Positions 53,747 through 62,280 of a stretch of DNA of 64,000 nt are shown here, one piece after another; position 1 is the stretch's first letter; every line of letters begins with the position of its first letter. The position numbers and the translations under genes are program-made. This stretch comes from Aquirufa aurantiipilula (lineage in GTDB: Bacteria > Bacteroidota > Bacteroidia > Cytophagales > Spirosomataceae): assembly GCF_019923745.1 (NCBI RefSeq), contig NZ_JAANOG010000006.1, positions 4,716 to 68,715 on the forward strand, read 5' to 3'. The notes under the pieces were generated by a model. The model was not told the origin of the DNA and did no database searches. It worked only from the letters and a program-made list of their open reading frames with translations.

Positions 53747-55249
53747 CTATTTACGAATCAATTTTTGAACAAGGCGACCAATCAATACGATGGAAATGGT
53801 GCCTAAAACGACAGTCATTTTGGAATCAAATGGGCTCTGATAAGCCTCAGGAAAACTATCTTTGAAAGATATCCAGGCAATGATAGCCACTCCGGCTAAT
53901 GCCCCCACTTTAGCGGCCAAATTTTCCACATTCTTGGATAAGAAACCCAGTAAAAATATGCCCAACATACCGCCAGCGAAAATTCCAGATAGTTTCCACC
54001 AGACATCTAAGAGACTTTTAACTCCTATCATGCTGATACCAAAAGTGATCCCCAATAACCCCATGATAACGGTAGCGATGTGCAATACTTTTAACTGCTT
54101 GGCTGCCGGCAAATCTTTTTGAACATAGCGCAAGTAAATATCCTTTAAAAAGACTGTCGCCGAGCTATTCATCCCGCTACTCATGGTACTCATGGCTGCA
54201 GACAAAAGAGCTGCCATCAGCAATCCCAATAAGCCCTTGGGTATTTGCGTCTTCATGAAAAATGGTAACACTCGATCACCATAATCCGAGGGTTTTAAAG
54301 CTTCCAAAGCAATACTTTTTTCAGCGGAAACCTGTTGCTTTAATTCTAATATCAAAGCTGGATTTTCCATGTAAAAGGTATATAAAGCAGTACCAATAAA
54401 AAAGAATAAGCAGGAAACAGGTACGAAGTAAAATACGCACAGCCATATACTCTTGGCAGCTTCTTTGGCATCTTTGGCCGTATGGTAGCGTTGAATGTAA
54501 TTTTGGTCAATCCCAAAATTGGTCAAATTAATAAAAAAGCCATACATCAAAACCACCCAAACGGAGCTGGTACTAAAATCTGGATCAAAGCTTCCTAAGC
54601 TAAACTTATCATCTCGAATACCCACCTCAATCACTTTAGAAAAGCCTGTTTGGTAAATGATGATTCCTACAATCATCAAAGCTCCCATTGTTTTTAAAAT
54701 TGCCTGAATAACCTCTGTCCAGATAACCGCCTCCATACCGCCTAACACGGTATAAAAAATGATACATAAACCTGAAACAATGATTATCAATCGCATATCA
54801 ACCCCCGTTAAGGCATTGATAGTTAAAGCAATTCCATAAAAAATGGTCCCCATCCTAGCCAACTGGGTCATGATAAAACAAACCATGGCATAAGTTCTAG
54901 CCCATGCGCCAAATCGCTTTTCTAAATGGGTATAAGCACTTACTTCTCCACTATTTCGATAAAAAGGAACAAAGTATTTGGTTGATACCCAGGCGGCAAA
55001 AGGTATAGATAAACTAAAAACAAAAGGGTTCCAATTGGAGCCAAATGACTTCCCTGGATCTCCTAAAAAAGTAATGGCACTTAAAAAAGTAGCATAAAAA
55101 CTTAGTCCTAATGCCCAGCCAGGAATTTGGCCAGAAGCCGTAGTAAATTGTTCGGAACTATTATTTTTCCTAGAAAAATAAATACCTATAGCCACCATGC
55201 AGAGTAAATAAACAACGATGATGCTCAGATCAAGAACGGGTAGAGTCAT
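53747..55249 (-). CDS. Sodium/solute symporter (SSS family)
   Basis: 500 residues with about 13 membrane segments. PGWALGLSFYATFLSAITFLGDPGKSFG, FIMTQLARMGTIFYGIAL and LLMAALLSAAMSTMSSGMNSSATVFLKDI are characteristic of the SSS family, which includes sialic acid and sugar importers. It would carry the monosaccharide released by the propeller enzyme across the inner membrane. It lies 1 base after the propeller gene and 5 bases before the aldolase gene. Confidence 0.9.
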   Translation of the reverse strand: MTLPVLDLSIIVVYLLCMVAIGIYFSRKNNSSEQFTTASGQIPGWALGLSFYATFLSAITFLGDPGKSFGSNWNPFVFSLSIPFAAWVSTKYFVPFYRNSGEVSAYTHLEKRFGAWARTYAMVCFIMTQLARMGTIFYGIALTINALTGVDMRLIIIVSGLCIIFYTVLGGMEAVIWTEVIQAILKTMGALMIVGIIIYQTGFSKVIEVGIRDDKFSLGSFDPDFSTSSVWVVLMYGFFINLTNFGIDQNYIQRYHTAKDAKEAAKSIWLCVFYFVPVSCLFFFIGTALYTFYMENPALILELKQQVSAEKSIALEALKPSDYGDRVLPFFMKTQIPKGLLGLLMAALLSAAMSTMSSGMNSSATVFLKDIYLRYVQKDLPAAKQLKVLHIATVIMGLLGITFGISMIGVKSLLDVWWKLSGIFAGGMLGIFLLGFLSKNVENLAAKVGALAGVAIIAWISFKDSFPEAYQSPFDSKMTVVLGTISIVLIGRLVQKLIRK

Positions 55250-55250
55250 A

Positions 55251-56270
55251 TTATAAGGTGATCACAACGTGCTTAATCTTCTCTCTTTTCCAGGTATAGG
55301 TAATGTGAATTTTACCGTCCTTGGTTTGAATCACAGCAGGATATGAAAACTCTGCTTTGGGCTCATTTTCTAAGACCGCCAATTCTTTCCACGTTTTACT
55401 GTCAGAAGAAATGGCCACATTGAGAGGAGAACGCTTTCCTCCCCATTCTTGAGATTCCTTGGTTACGTGATTGTAAATTAAAACTTGGCGGCCATCCTTT
55501 AGAGTAACGGCATCCGTTCCTGAATTCGGATTAGGTAAAGAAATCGCTTTTAAAGCAGACCACGTCTTTCCTTGGTCAGACGAATAAGCTTCTAAGATAT
55601 ATCCGTTCTTACTTCTGCAAAGAATTTGCAGTCGACCGTCTTTTAAAAATAAAACACTTGGCTGAATAGCTGAGAACTCTTTTCCATCATTGATGGCTTC
55701 GGTGCGAGTCCAAGTGCGGCCTCCATCTTTAGTCATTTCAAAATGCACTCTCCAACCATTGTCTTCTGAGCTAGTAGGACATAGCAACGTGCCATCTTTC
55801 AACATGACTGGCTTATTTTTGATGGGACCTAAAATCCCTAAAGGTAATCTTTCGGTATTAGACCAAGTTTTTCCTCCATCTTTGGAACGCTTGATCATTC
55901 CCCACCAATCTTTCGGTGTAGGTCCTTCTTTGTAAAACAATAATAACTCACCGCCTTTAGATGCCGGCATTTGAAATAAAACGGGATTCCACAGGGGATA
56001 ACGAATGGTACTGTTTTGCACACCGTTGGCTACTTCAATAGGAGCCGTCCATTTACCGTTCACCATTCTGCTTACCCAAATACCCACGTCTGGATGGCGC
56101 TCTTCTGTCCCTCCAAACCAAGCTGTTACTAAACCAGTAGGAGTTTCTTCAATAGTAGAGGCATGGCATGATGGAAACGGTGCCTTGTCGTAAATAAATT
56201 CTGAGCTTGTAATCTGCGCGAAAGCTCCTTGACCTAGCACCAGTAGCGCTAGTATATACAAAATTTTCAT
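55251..56270 (-). CDS. BNR-repeat sialidase-like beta-propeller, exported
   Basis: 339 residues; signal peptide ends near QGAFAQ. Asp-box repeats SKDGGKTWSN, TKDGGRTWTR and SSDQGKTWSA mark a BNR_2 propeller. The N-terminal CHASTIEETPTGLVTAWFGGTEERHPDVGIW and WNPVLF align with the propeller at 40868-42049, and no clear FRIP motif is seen; the enzyme may cleave sialic acid or another terminal sugar. First gene of the symporter/aldolase operon, with an AACCTATT motif 5 bases before its ATG. Confidence 0.75.
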   Translation of the reverse strand: MKILYILALLVLGQGAFAQITSSEFIYDKAPFPSCHASTIEETPTGLVTAWFGGTEERHPDVGIWVSRMVNGKWTAPIEVANGVQNSTIRYPLWNPVLFQMPASKGGELLLFYKEGPTPKDWWGMIKRSKDGGKTWSNTERLPLGILGPIKNKPVMLKDGTLLCPTSSEDNGWRVHFEMTKDGGRTWTRTEAINDGKEFSAIQPSVLFLKDGRLQILCRSKNGYILEAYSSDQGKTWSALKAISLPNPNSGTDAVTLKDGRQVLIYNHVTKESQEWGGKRSPLNVAISSDSKTWKELAVLENEPKAEFSYPAVIQTKDGKIHITYTWKREKIKHVVITL

Positions 56271-56411
56271 AGTTAAATAGGTTCAATGGAAAGCGAAATT
56301 ACACTATTTATGAGAAAATCATCCTTTTTGCCCAAAGTTTTGAAAAAAAAGAGTCTTCAAAAATTCATTTTCCCTTCCCTATATTGCCCCAAATTGACAC
56401 TAAACGTATAC

Positions 56412-57164
56412 TTAAAGGATATCTTTGATTTGAATACCAGACAAAACTTGAAAGCCATTCAGGTATAAAATCTTCTTTTCCCCCTCCACATTATTACCTA
56501 AACTCTTTCTTTTGTCTTCAAAACCTGCCAATAAAGTTGTGTAATGTTGTCTAATTTCCCAGTTGGCAGGAACGTAGAATGTTGCCCCACCCATGATTTG
56601 AGTAAGATCAATACGGATGGATTCTCCCTCAAAATCTACTTGACTAAAATCCATTTCCAGACCTGCTATGATATTGCTCAAATTCGCTCCTTTGAATTCT
56701 TTGTTTGTGGCCCGAATGGTACTTGAATTGAGTACATTGGAAATGGCAATAAATGGCTCGCCATTGGAAGAAAAATTGGGATTAGCTTCCTGAGTAGTAT
56801 CTCCCCAATTACCCATTGGTGACCCCCAAGAGGATTGGCCATTTTTTCGATTTGACTTTTGAATCATGGAAATACCAACGATAATGAATACGATAGGTAA
56901 GGTGTATTCAAAAATATCAATATCCATAAATTCGCGGTCTATCAGAAATGCTCCACCTATCAATACAGGCCAAATCCAGCTGGTTCTTTGAAACGAACTA
57001 CTGATGCCAGAAACTAATCCTACAACAATCAATAAAACTGGCCAAGTAAATAACCAATCAGGCAATTGAAGCCAGTCAGCTTGACGAATTAAAAACACGA
57101 TACCAACTAACAGGAAAACAATTCCAACGGTACCACCTGATTTTGAAGTAGATTTTTTGCTCAT
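56412..57164 (-). CDS. LiaF-like transmembrane protein
   Basis: 250 residues from the ATG at 57164; an upstream in-frame ATG at 57269 gives 35 unlikely extra residues. Residues ~10-110 hold four membrane helices (GGTVGIVFLLVGIVFLIRQA, LFTWPVLLIVVGLVSGI, WIWPVLIGGAFLI, YTLPIVFIIVGISMI). The C-terminal ~110 residues form a beta-rich domain (NVLNSSTIRATNKEFKGANLSNIIAGLEMDFSQVDFEGESIRIDLTQIMGGATFYVPANW), as in the LiaF/YvqF cell-envelope stress proteins. In Bacteroidota the role is not defined. Confidence 0.8.
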   Translation of the reverse strand: MSKKSTSKSGGTVGIVFLLVGIVFLIRQADWLQLPDWLFTWPVLLIVVGLVSGISSSFQRTSWIWPVLIGGAFLIDREFMDIDIFEYTLPIVFIIVGISMIQKSNRKNGQSSWGSPMGNWGDTTQEANPNFSSNGEPFIAISNVLNSSTIRATNKEFKGANLSNIIAGLEMDFSQVDFEGESIRIDLTQIMGGATFYVPANWEIRQHYTTLLAGFEDKRKSLGNNVEGEKKILYLNGFQVLSGIQIKDIL

Positions 57165-57424
57165 GAGTTTAGGGTATAAATTGTTCTCCAAGTAAAGCAA
57201 AAGGATAAATGCCTGCATCAACTTTGGGATAAACGGAGAATCGCCTAGGTGAATTGTCGAAAATCCCATCTCAAATGAAGGCTAAGTCTCCTACAGGACA
57301 ACTATTTATACATGTTGTTAATAAAATCTAGCATATTGATAAAAATCTCTTTTTTGAATGATTTACAGATTCCTCAATACTTAATAAATACATTAACTTG
57401 CGTGAACTAAACCTATCAAACAAC

Positions 57425-60421
57425 ATGCGTAATTTTATATTAGTATTCCTTTGCCTCAGCATTTTCGCTTGCTCAACAGAGAAAAAAAACCAACCTAAAC
57501 TTTCCAAAGAGCATCAAAAAGCTCTCGATGATTTTCAACTCATGGATGGTTTTGAGATTGAAATGGTGGCGGCTGAGCCTCTTGTTGCCGATCCTGTGGC
57601 CATGGAAATCGATGAAGATGGAAACTGGTTTGTCCTAGAAATGCCGGGCTATCCATTGGATTTAAGTAAAACAGGACAAGTCCGTAAACTCCTGGATACC
57701 AATGGAGATGGTTACCCTGATAAATCTGAAATTTTTGTAGATAGCTTAACTCTTCCCATGGGAATCATGAAATGGAAAAAAGGTATCATCGTTGCCGATG
57801 CTCCTAATATTCTATACTTTGAAGATACCAATGGAGATAATAATGCGGATAAAAGAGAGGTTATTTTAACAGGCTTCTCTTTATCCAATCCACAGCACAA
57901 TATGAATTCGCCGAAATTCGGTTTAGACAACTGGATTTATTTAGGTCATTCTGGATCCATCAATTCCTTTGCTTACGAATACCTTTTTGGAGATAAAGGA
58001 AGTGATATCCGCTACCCATCAAATTCCAAAGCAAACGTCCTTCCTAAAAATGGGAATGGCCGAAATGTGCGCTTTAAACCTGATAGTTTTGGGCTAGAAT
58101 CCATGTCAGGAGAAACGCAGTATGGACATACATTTGACCCCTGGGGGCACCGCTTTTACACCGACAATGCTGATCATCTTTACCACGAAGTGTTGGATGC
58201 TCGTTATACCAGTACCAACCCCAATCTTGTTATTCCTGAAGCCATGGAAAAAATCCCAGATCATGGCGATGCTTGTGAGGTTTATCCAATTTCAGAAAAT
58301 CCCAATCATCAATTATTGACCGACGTGGGTGTCGTAACATCCAGTTGTGGCATCACTTGGTATGACGGTGGTGCATTTGGGAAAGATTTCAGTCAAGTGA
58401 CCTTTGTGGGAGAGCCGGTGCATAATCTAGTTCATGCAGATATCATTGAAGCTAAAGGCTCGACCTTTTCTGGCAAAAGACTTTTAGAGAAAAAAGAATT
58501 TTTGGCTTCCAAAGATCCTTGGTTTAGGCCTGTCAATTTCTACGTTGGACCCGATGGTGCTCTATATGTGATTGATTATTACCGACAGTTAATTGAACAT
58601 CCAGAATGGATGTCTGAAGAAGTAAATAAAAGTGGGGCTTTGTACAATGGAAAGACCAAAGGCCGAATCTATCGAATCACGAAAAAAGGAAGTGCTGGAA
58701 TGAATTGGATGAATGAAACTCATGTATCGAAAGAATCTTCCGAAAAGCTAGTTGAACTATTGCAATCAGACAATGGATGGTTCAGAAAAACAGCCCAGCG
58801 ACTTTTATTCCATCGGAAAGATCTAAAGGTGGTGCCTGCGCTACAAGAAATCATTGCCAATAAAGAAGCCGAAGCAAGTGTTCCCGCTTTATGGTTATTG
58901 TCGGACTGGGGCAAATTGTCCCCTGAAGATCTCATTAATGCTTTAGCCAATAAAACTGCAGGAGTGCGAGAAAATGCTTTAAAAATTGCGGACCAACAAT
59001 GGGCATTACCTGCCTTTGTATCCAATAAAGAACTAAAAGAATCCCTTATTCAAACAGCTAAAGATCCAGATGCGCGAGTGCGATTCCAATGGTTATGTTC
59101 ATCTGCTTTTTTTGCTTTTCCTGAAGCTGTGGCCTTACGCAGTGGCATCTTGAACCAAGATATTGATGACCATTGGGTGGGAGTAGCGGCCATAGCTGCC
59201 TCTAAAAATTCAGAACTAGATTTATTAAAAGGGGCGATTAGCCATTTTGGGAATAAACCCTCTGAAGGGAAAGAAAACTTCTTTGCCTATGTTGCAGCGG
59301 CTCTCATGAAAAAACAAGACATGAGTTTCTTGCCATTAACAAGTGATAATCAAGTTAGTAATGATTGGTGGCAAGCTGCTTTATTAAAAGGCGTGGCCAA
59401 TTATGCTAATTATGCAGAGAAGAAAATTGCCTTGGATGAAAATCAAAAAAATGCTTTAGCTAAATCATTTTTGATTTCTCCCAATAAGAACATGCGCCAT
59501 GCCATCACAGGAGTTTTCAAGGCTGTTGGCTTGCCTGTAGATAAAACGTTCACCAAAGAGGTTTTTGCTAAGTTCTCTTCCAGCCATGATGCCACATTTC
59601 AAGAGGATGCTTTGGCCATGTTAAGTTTACCAAAAGATCCCACTTTCACGACTAAACTAGTTTCATTCATCACAAATTCAACAAGTGAATCGATCCAATT
59701 AGCTAGTCTCAAAGCTTTACCGAATCAGATTTCTTCTAAAGAGATAGCTCAGATTAATCAAGTATACCAACAGATGAAAATGCCTTCTAGAAAGGCTTGG
59801 ATACGCTATCAGATTGTAAACGAAAAATACATGATTCCCTTGTTAAAGGAAATTGCCAATAAAAATATCCCTAAATCAGATTTAGAATGGCCGCAATTTG
59901 TGGAATTAATGAATTCTTACGATGCCAATATTCGTAAATTAGCTCGTGAAGTATTGGCCATAAGTGAGGATAGAAAAGCGGTATTACAAAACTATTTACC
60001 TGCTGCAGATATGGCGGGAAATGCGGAGAAAGGTAAAGAAATATTTAAGGCAAACTGTACGGTTTGTCATCAAATCAAGGGAGTCGCTGGGGTTTCATTT
60101 GGTCCGGATTTATCTACCCTAAAAAGTAGAAATGCGCTGTCTATCATTACGGAAATTATCAATCCAAACAATTCCATTGCAGATAAATATGGCAATTGGG
60201 ATTTACAAATGTCGGATGGAAGCAGACTCTCCGGAATCATTACTTCTGAAAACGAAAATTCTCTCAGCCTTAAACAAATGGGTGGTTCCGTTCAAGTTAT
60301 TGAGAAATACCGAATAAAATCGAGGGTTTCTTCCAAAGTTTCTGCCATGCCAAATGGCTTAGATGCCAATATCAAATTGCAAGATATGGCTGATTTAGTG
60401 GCGTTTATCAAAGGGATTTAA
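57425..60421 (+). CDS. PVC-type propeller/HEAT/cytochrome c lipoprotein
   Basis: 998 residues from the ATG at 57425, which starts a lipoprotein signal (LSIFAC); a TTG at 57398 is less likely. Residues ~25-420 form a beta-propeller like the membrane-bound dehydrogenase family (MVAAEPLVADPVAMEIDEDGNWFVLEMPGYP, GSTFSGKRLL, VGPDGALYVIDYYRQLIEHP). Residues ~430-850 are HEAT-like helical repeats. The end carries cytochrome c: NCTVCHQIKG with Cys878 and a distal methionine region. Such proteins are expanded in Planctomycetes and Bacteroidota and are thought to oxidise sugars, passing electrons to the haem. The next gene is a DUF1080 protein. Palindrome R4 lies 14 bases past the stop. Confidence 0.85.
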   Translation: MRNFILVFLCLSIFACSTEKKNQPKLSKEHQKALDDFQLMDGFEIEMVAAEPLVADPVAMEIDEDGNWFVLEMPGYPLDLSKTGQVRKLLDTNGDGYPDKSEIFVDSLTLPMGIMKWKKGIIVADAPNILYFEDTNGDNNADKREVILTGFSLSNPQHNMNSPKFGLDNWIYLGHSGSINSFAYEYLFGDKGSDIRYPSNSKANVLPKNGNGRNVRFKPDSFGLESMSGETQYGHTFDPWGHRFYTDNADHLYHEVLDARYTSTNPNLVIPEAMEKIPDHGDACEVYPISENPNHQLLTDVGVVTSSCGITWYDGGAFGKDFSQVTFVGEPVHNLVHADIIEAKGSTFSGKRLLEKKEFLASKDPWFRPVNFYVGPDGALYVIDYYRQLIEHPEWMSEEVNKSGALYNGKTKGRIYRITKKGSAGMNWMNETHVSKESSEKLVELLQSDNGWFRKTAQRLLFHRKDLKVVPALQEIIANKEAEASVPALWLLSDWGKLSPEDLINALANKTAGVRENALKIADQQWALPAFVSNKELKESLIQTAKDPDARVRFQWLCSSAFFAFPEAVALRSGILNQDIDDHWVGVAAIAASKNSELDLLKGAISHFGNKPSEGKENFFAYVAAALMKKQDMSFLPLTSDNQVSNDWWQAALLKGVANYANYAEKKIALDENQKNALAKSFLISPNKNMRHAITGVFKAVGLPVDKTFTKEVFAKFSSSHDATFQEDALAMLSLPKDPTFTTKLVSFITNSTSESIQLASLKALPNQISSKEIAQINQVYQQMKMPSRKAWIRYQIVNEKYMIPLLKEIANKNIPKSDLEWPQFVELMNSYDANIRKLAREVLAISEDRKAVLQNYLPAADMAGNAEKGKEIFKANCTVCHQIKGVAGVSFGPDLSTLKSRNALSIITEIINPNNSIADKYGNWDLQMSDGSRLSGIITSENENSLSLKQMGGSVQVIEKYRIKSRVSSKVSAMPNGLDANIKLQDMADLVAFIKGI

Positions 60422-60435
60422 AGCTGAATTTGGCT

Positions 60436-60468
60436 AGGGTTGCCAGCGTTTGGAACGCTGTCAACCCT
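60436..60468. repeat. Intergenic palindrome R4
   Basis: Arms AGGGTTGCCAGCGTT (60436-60450) and AACGCTGTCAACCCT (60454-60468) pair with one mismatch around TGG. The AACGCTG half matches R2, in reversed order relative to the loop. Confidence 0.75.
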
Positions 60469-60511
60469 GCTACAAAAACAAAATAACCGAATTTTTTATT
60501 CAAGAATCTGA

Positions 60512-60519
60512 TATATTTG
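60512..60519 (+). promoter_or_regulatory. Promoter -7 box TATATTTG for the DUF1080 gene
   Basis: A perfect TAnnTTTG -7 box 31 bases before the ATG at 60551; the T-rich stretch 60492-60497 may be the -33 side. AACCTATT follows at 60535-60542, in the leader. Confidence 0.55.
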
Positions 60520-60550
60520 GACTTTCTCTCAAATAACCTATTTACTGATA

Positions 60551-61354
60551 ATGAAGTCCAAAATTACTCTTGTTTTCTTAGCCGTTTTTCTGGCATTTTC
60601 TGCCTTTTCTTTCAAGCCTAAAAAGGAAAAATGGATTTCCTTATTTAATGGAAAAGATATCAAAGATTGGACGGTAAAAATCTTCCATCATGAAGTGGGA
60701 GATAATTATGGGCAAACTTTTCGAGTGGAAGATGGGATCATTAAAGTGCGATATGACCAATACGATCAATTCAATAATCGATACGGGCATTTGTATTACA
60801 AAAAACCTTTTTCCTATTATAAACTGCGTTTGGAATACCGATTTACAGGTATTTGGAGAAAGGATGCCCCTGATTATACCTTGAAAAACTCTGGGGTCAT
60901 GTTCCATGCCCAAGACCCTAAAACCATCCTGAAAGAACAAGACTGGCCCATCTCGGTGGAAATGCAGTTCCTCGCTGGACTGGGTGATGGTAAACCCAGA
61001 CCAACAGGAAACATGTGCTCTCCAGGAACCGATGTGTTCTACAATGGGCGAATTGACCCGCGCCATTGCATTAACTCCAGCTCCAAAACCTACGAAGGAG
61101 ATCAATGGGTAAAAGCTGAATTAGTGGTTTTAGGTGACTCCTTAGTAAGTCATTTCATCAATGGCGAAAAGGTATTGGAATATGCTCAACCCCAGATCGG
61201 TGGAGGTGTGGCCAATGGCTATAATCCTGCCATTAAAATTGATGGGAAATTATTGAAAGAAGGATTTATTGCGCTTCAAAGTGAAGGTCAAGAAATCGAT
61301 TTTAGAAATATCGAAATTCAGATTTTACCTGTTCCCAAATCCAAAAATAAATGA
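60551..61354 (+). CDS. DUF1080 (3-keto-disaccharide hydrolase-like) protein, exported
   Basis: 267 residues; signal peptide in the first ~22 residues. EKWISLFNGKDIKDWTVKIFHHEVGDNYGQTFRVEDGIIKVRY, LRLEYRFTG, NSGVMFHAQDP, ISVEMQFLAG and FIALQSEGQEIDFRNIEIQIL match the DUF1080/3-keto-disaccharide hydrolase domain, a lectin-like jelly roll. Characterised members act on 3-keto glycosides. The upstream PVC-type haem protein could create keto sugars, so the two may work in series. It shares ATGA with the next gene. Confidence 0.85.
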   Translation: MKSKITLVFLAVFLAFSAFSFKPKKEKWISLFNGKDIKDWTVKIFHHEVGDNYGQTFRVEDGIIKVRYDQYDQFNNRYGHLYYKKPFSYYKLRLEYRFTGIWRKDAPDYTLKNSGVMFHAQDPKTILKEQDWPISVEMQFLAGLGDGKPRPTGNMCSPGTDVFYNGRIDPRHCINSSSKTYEGDQWVKAELVVLGDSLVSHFINGEKVLEYAQPQIGGGVANGYNPAIKIDGKLLKEGFIALQSEGQEIDFRNIEIQILPVPKSKNK

Positions 61355-62280
61355 GGCAGATAAAAACCCAGGGATTCATTTTCTGTCTACTTCTACTTAG
61401 CTCCATATTACAGGCTCAAACTCCCTTATTTGATGCCTCTGTTAAGCGCGTCCTTTTTCTAGGAAACAGTATTACCTATGCCGCAGGCTATGTGCAATCC
61501 ATAGAAGCCTACCATAAAGCCCATTTCCCTCAACAAAAAATCGAATTCATCAATGTAGGTTTACCTAGTGAAACCGTCTCAGGCTTATCGGAAGAAGGTC
61601 ATGCGGATGGCCGCTTTCCAAGACCCGATCTGCATGAACGATTAGATCGAGTGCTTCTTCAAACTCAACCCGATATCGTTTTTGCTTCTTATGGCATGAA
61701 TGATGGCATTTACCTTCCTCTAGACTCGATTCGATTTCAAAGATTCAAAGATGGCATCACCTGGCTACATGCTCAAATTGAAGCCCGAGGGTCTAAAATC
61801 ATTCACTTAACACCTGCACCCTATGATGAAAATAAGGGTAAGAAGCCAAGCTATGCCCAAGTCTTGGATCGCTATTCGGAATGGCTCATGCAACACAAAT
61901 CTTGGGAGGTGATTGATGTACATTTTCCCATGAAAAATTACCAAAGCACTCAACAAAAATCGGATCCTAATTTTGCCTTAGCCAAAGATGGAGTACACCC
62001 TGGAGAACTAGGCCATTGGATTATGGCCCAACAAATTTTATCCTATTTAGGTCAAAAAAACATACTTCAATTCCCATCGGTTAGCGATGCATTATCACCC
62101 ATCAAAGACCCTAATACCTTCTTTCAATTAATAGTCAAACGACATAATCTGATGAAAGATGCCTGGCTTAGTTCCACAGGACATCTTCGGCCAGAAATGA
62201 AAAAAGGACTTCCTTTGATGGAAGCCCTTACTTTATCTTTGGAGATAGACAAACAGATAGAAGCCTTGCTTGCTCCTTAG
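61351..62280 (+). CDS. SGNH/GDSL hydrolase, exported
   Basis: 309 residues; signal peptide ends near ILQAQ. Motifs of the SGNH family: VLFLGNSITYAAGYVQ (Ser block), VGLPSETVSGL (Gly block), ASYGMNDGIYLPL (Asn block) and AKDGVHPGELGHWIM (Asp-His block). It is probably a carbohydrate esterase removing acetyl or similar groups. Its ATG overlaps the DUF1080 stop (ATGA), so translation is coupled. It converges with, and overlaps by 4 bases, the metallophosphoesterase-like gene. Confidence 0.85.
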   Translation: MRQIKTQGFIFCLLLLSSILQAQTPLFDASVKRVLFLGNSITYAAGYVQSIEAYHKAHFPQQKIEFINVGLPSETVSGLSEEGHADGRFPRPDLHERLDRVLLQTQPDIVFASYGMNDGIYLPLDSIRFQRFKDGITWLHAQIEARGSKIIHLTPAPYDENKGKKPSYAQVLDRYSEWLMQHKSWEVIDVHFPMKNYQSTQQKSDPNFALAKDGVHPGELGHWIMAQQILSYLGQKNILQFPSVSDALSPIKDPNTFFQLIVKRHNLMKDAWLSSTGHLRPEMKKGLPLMEALTLSLEIDKQIEALLAP

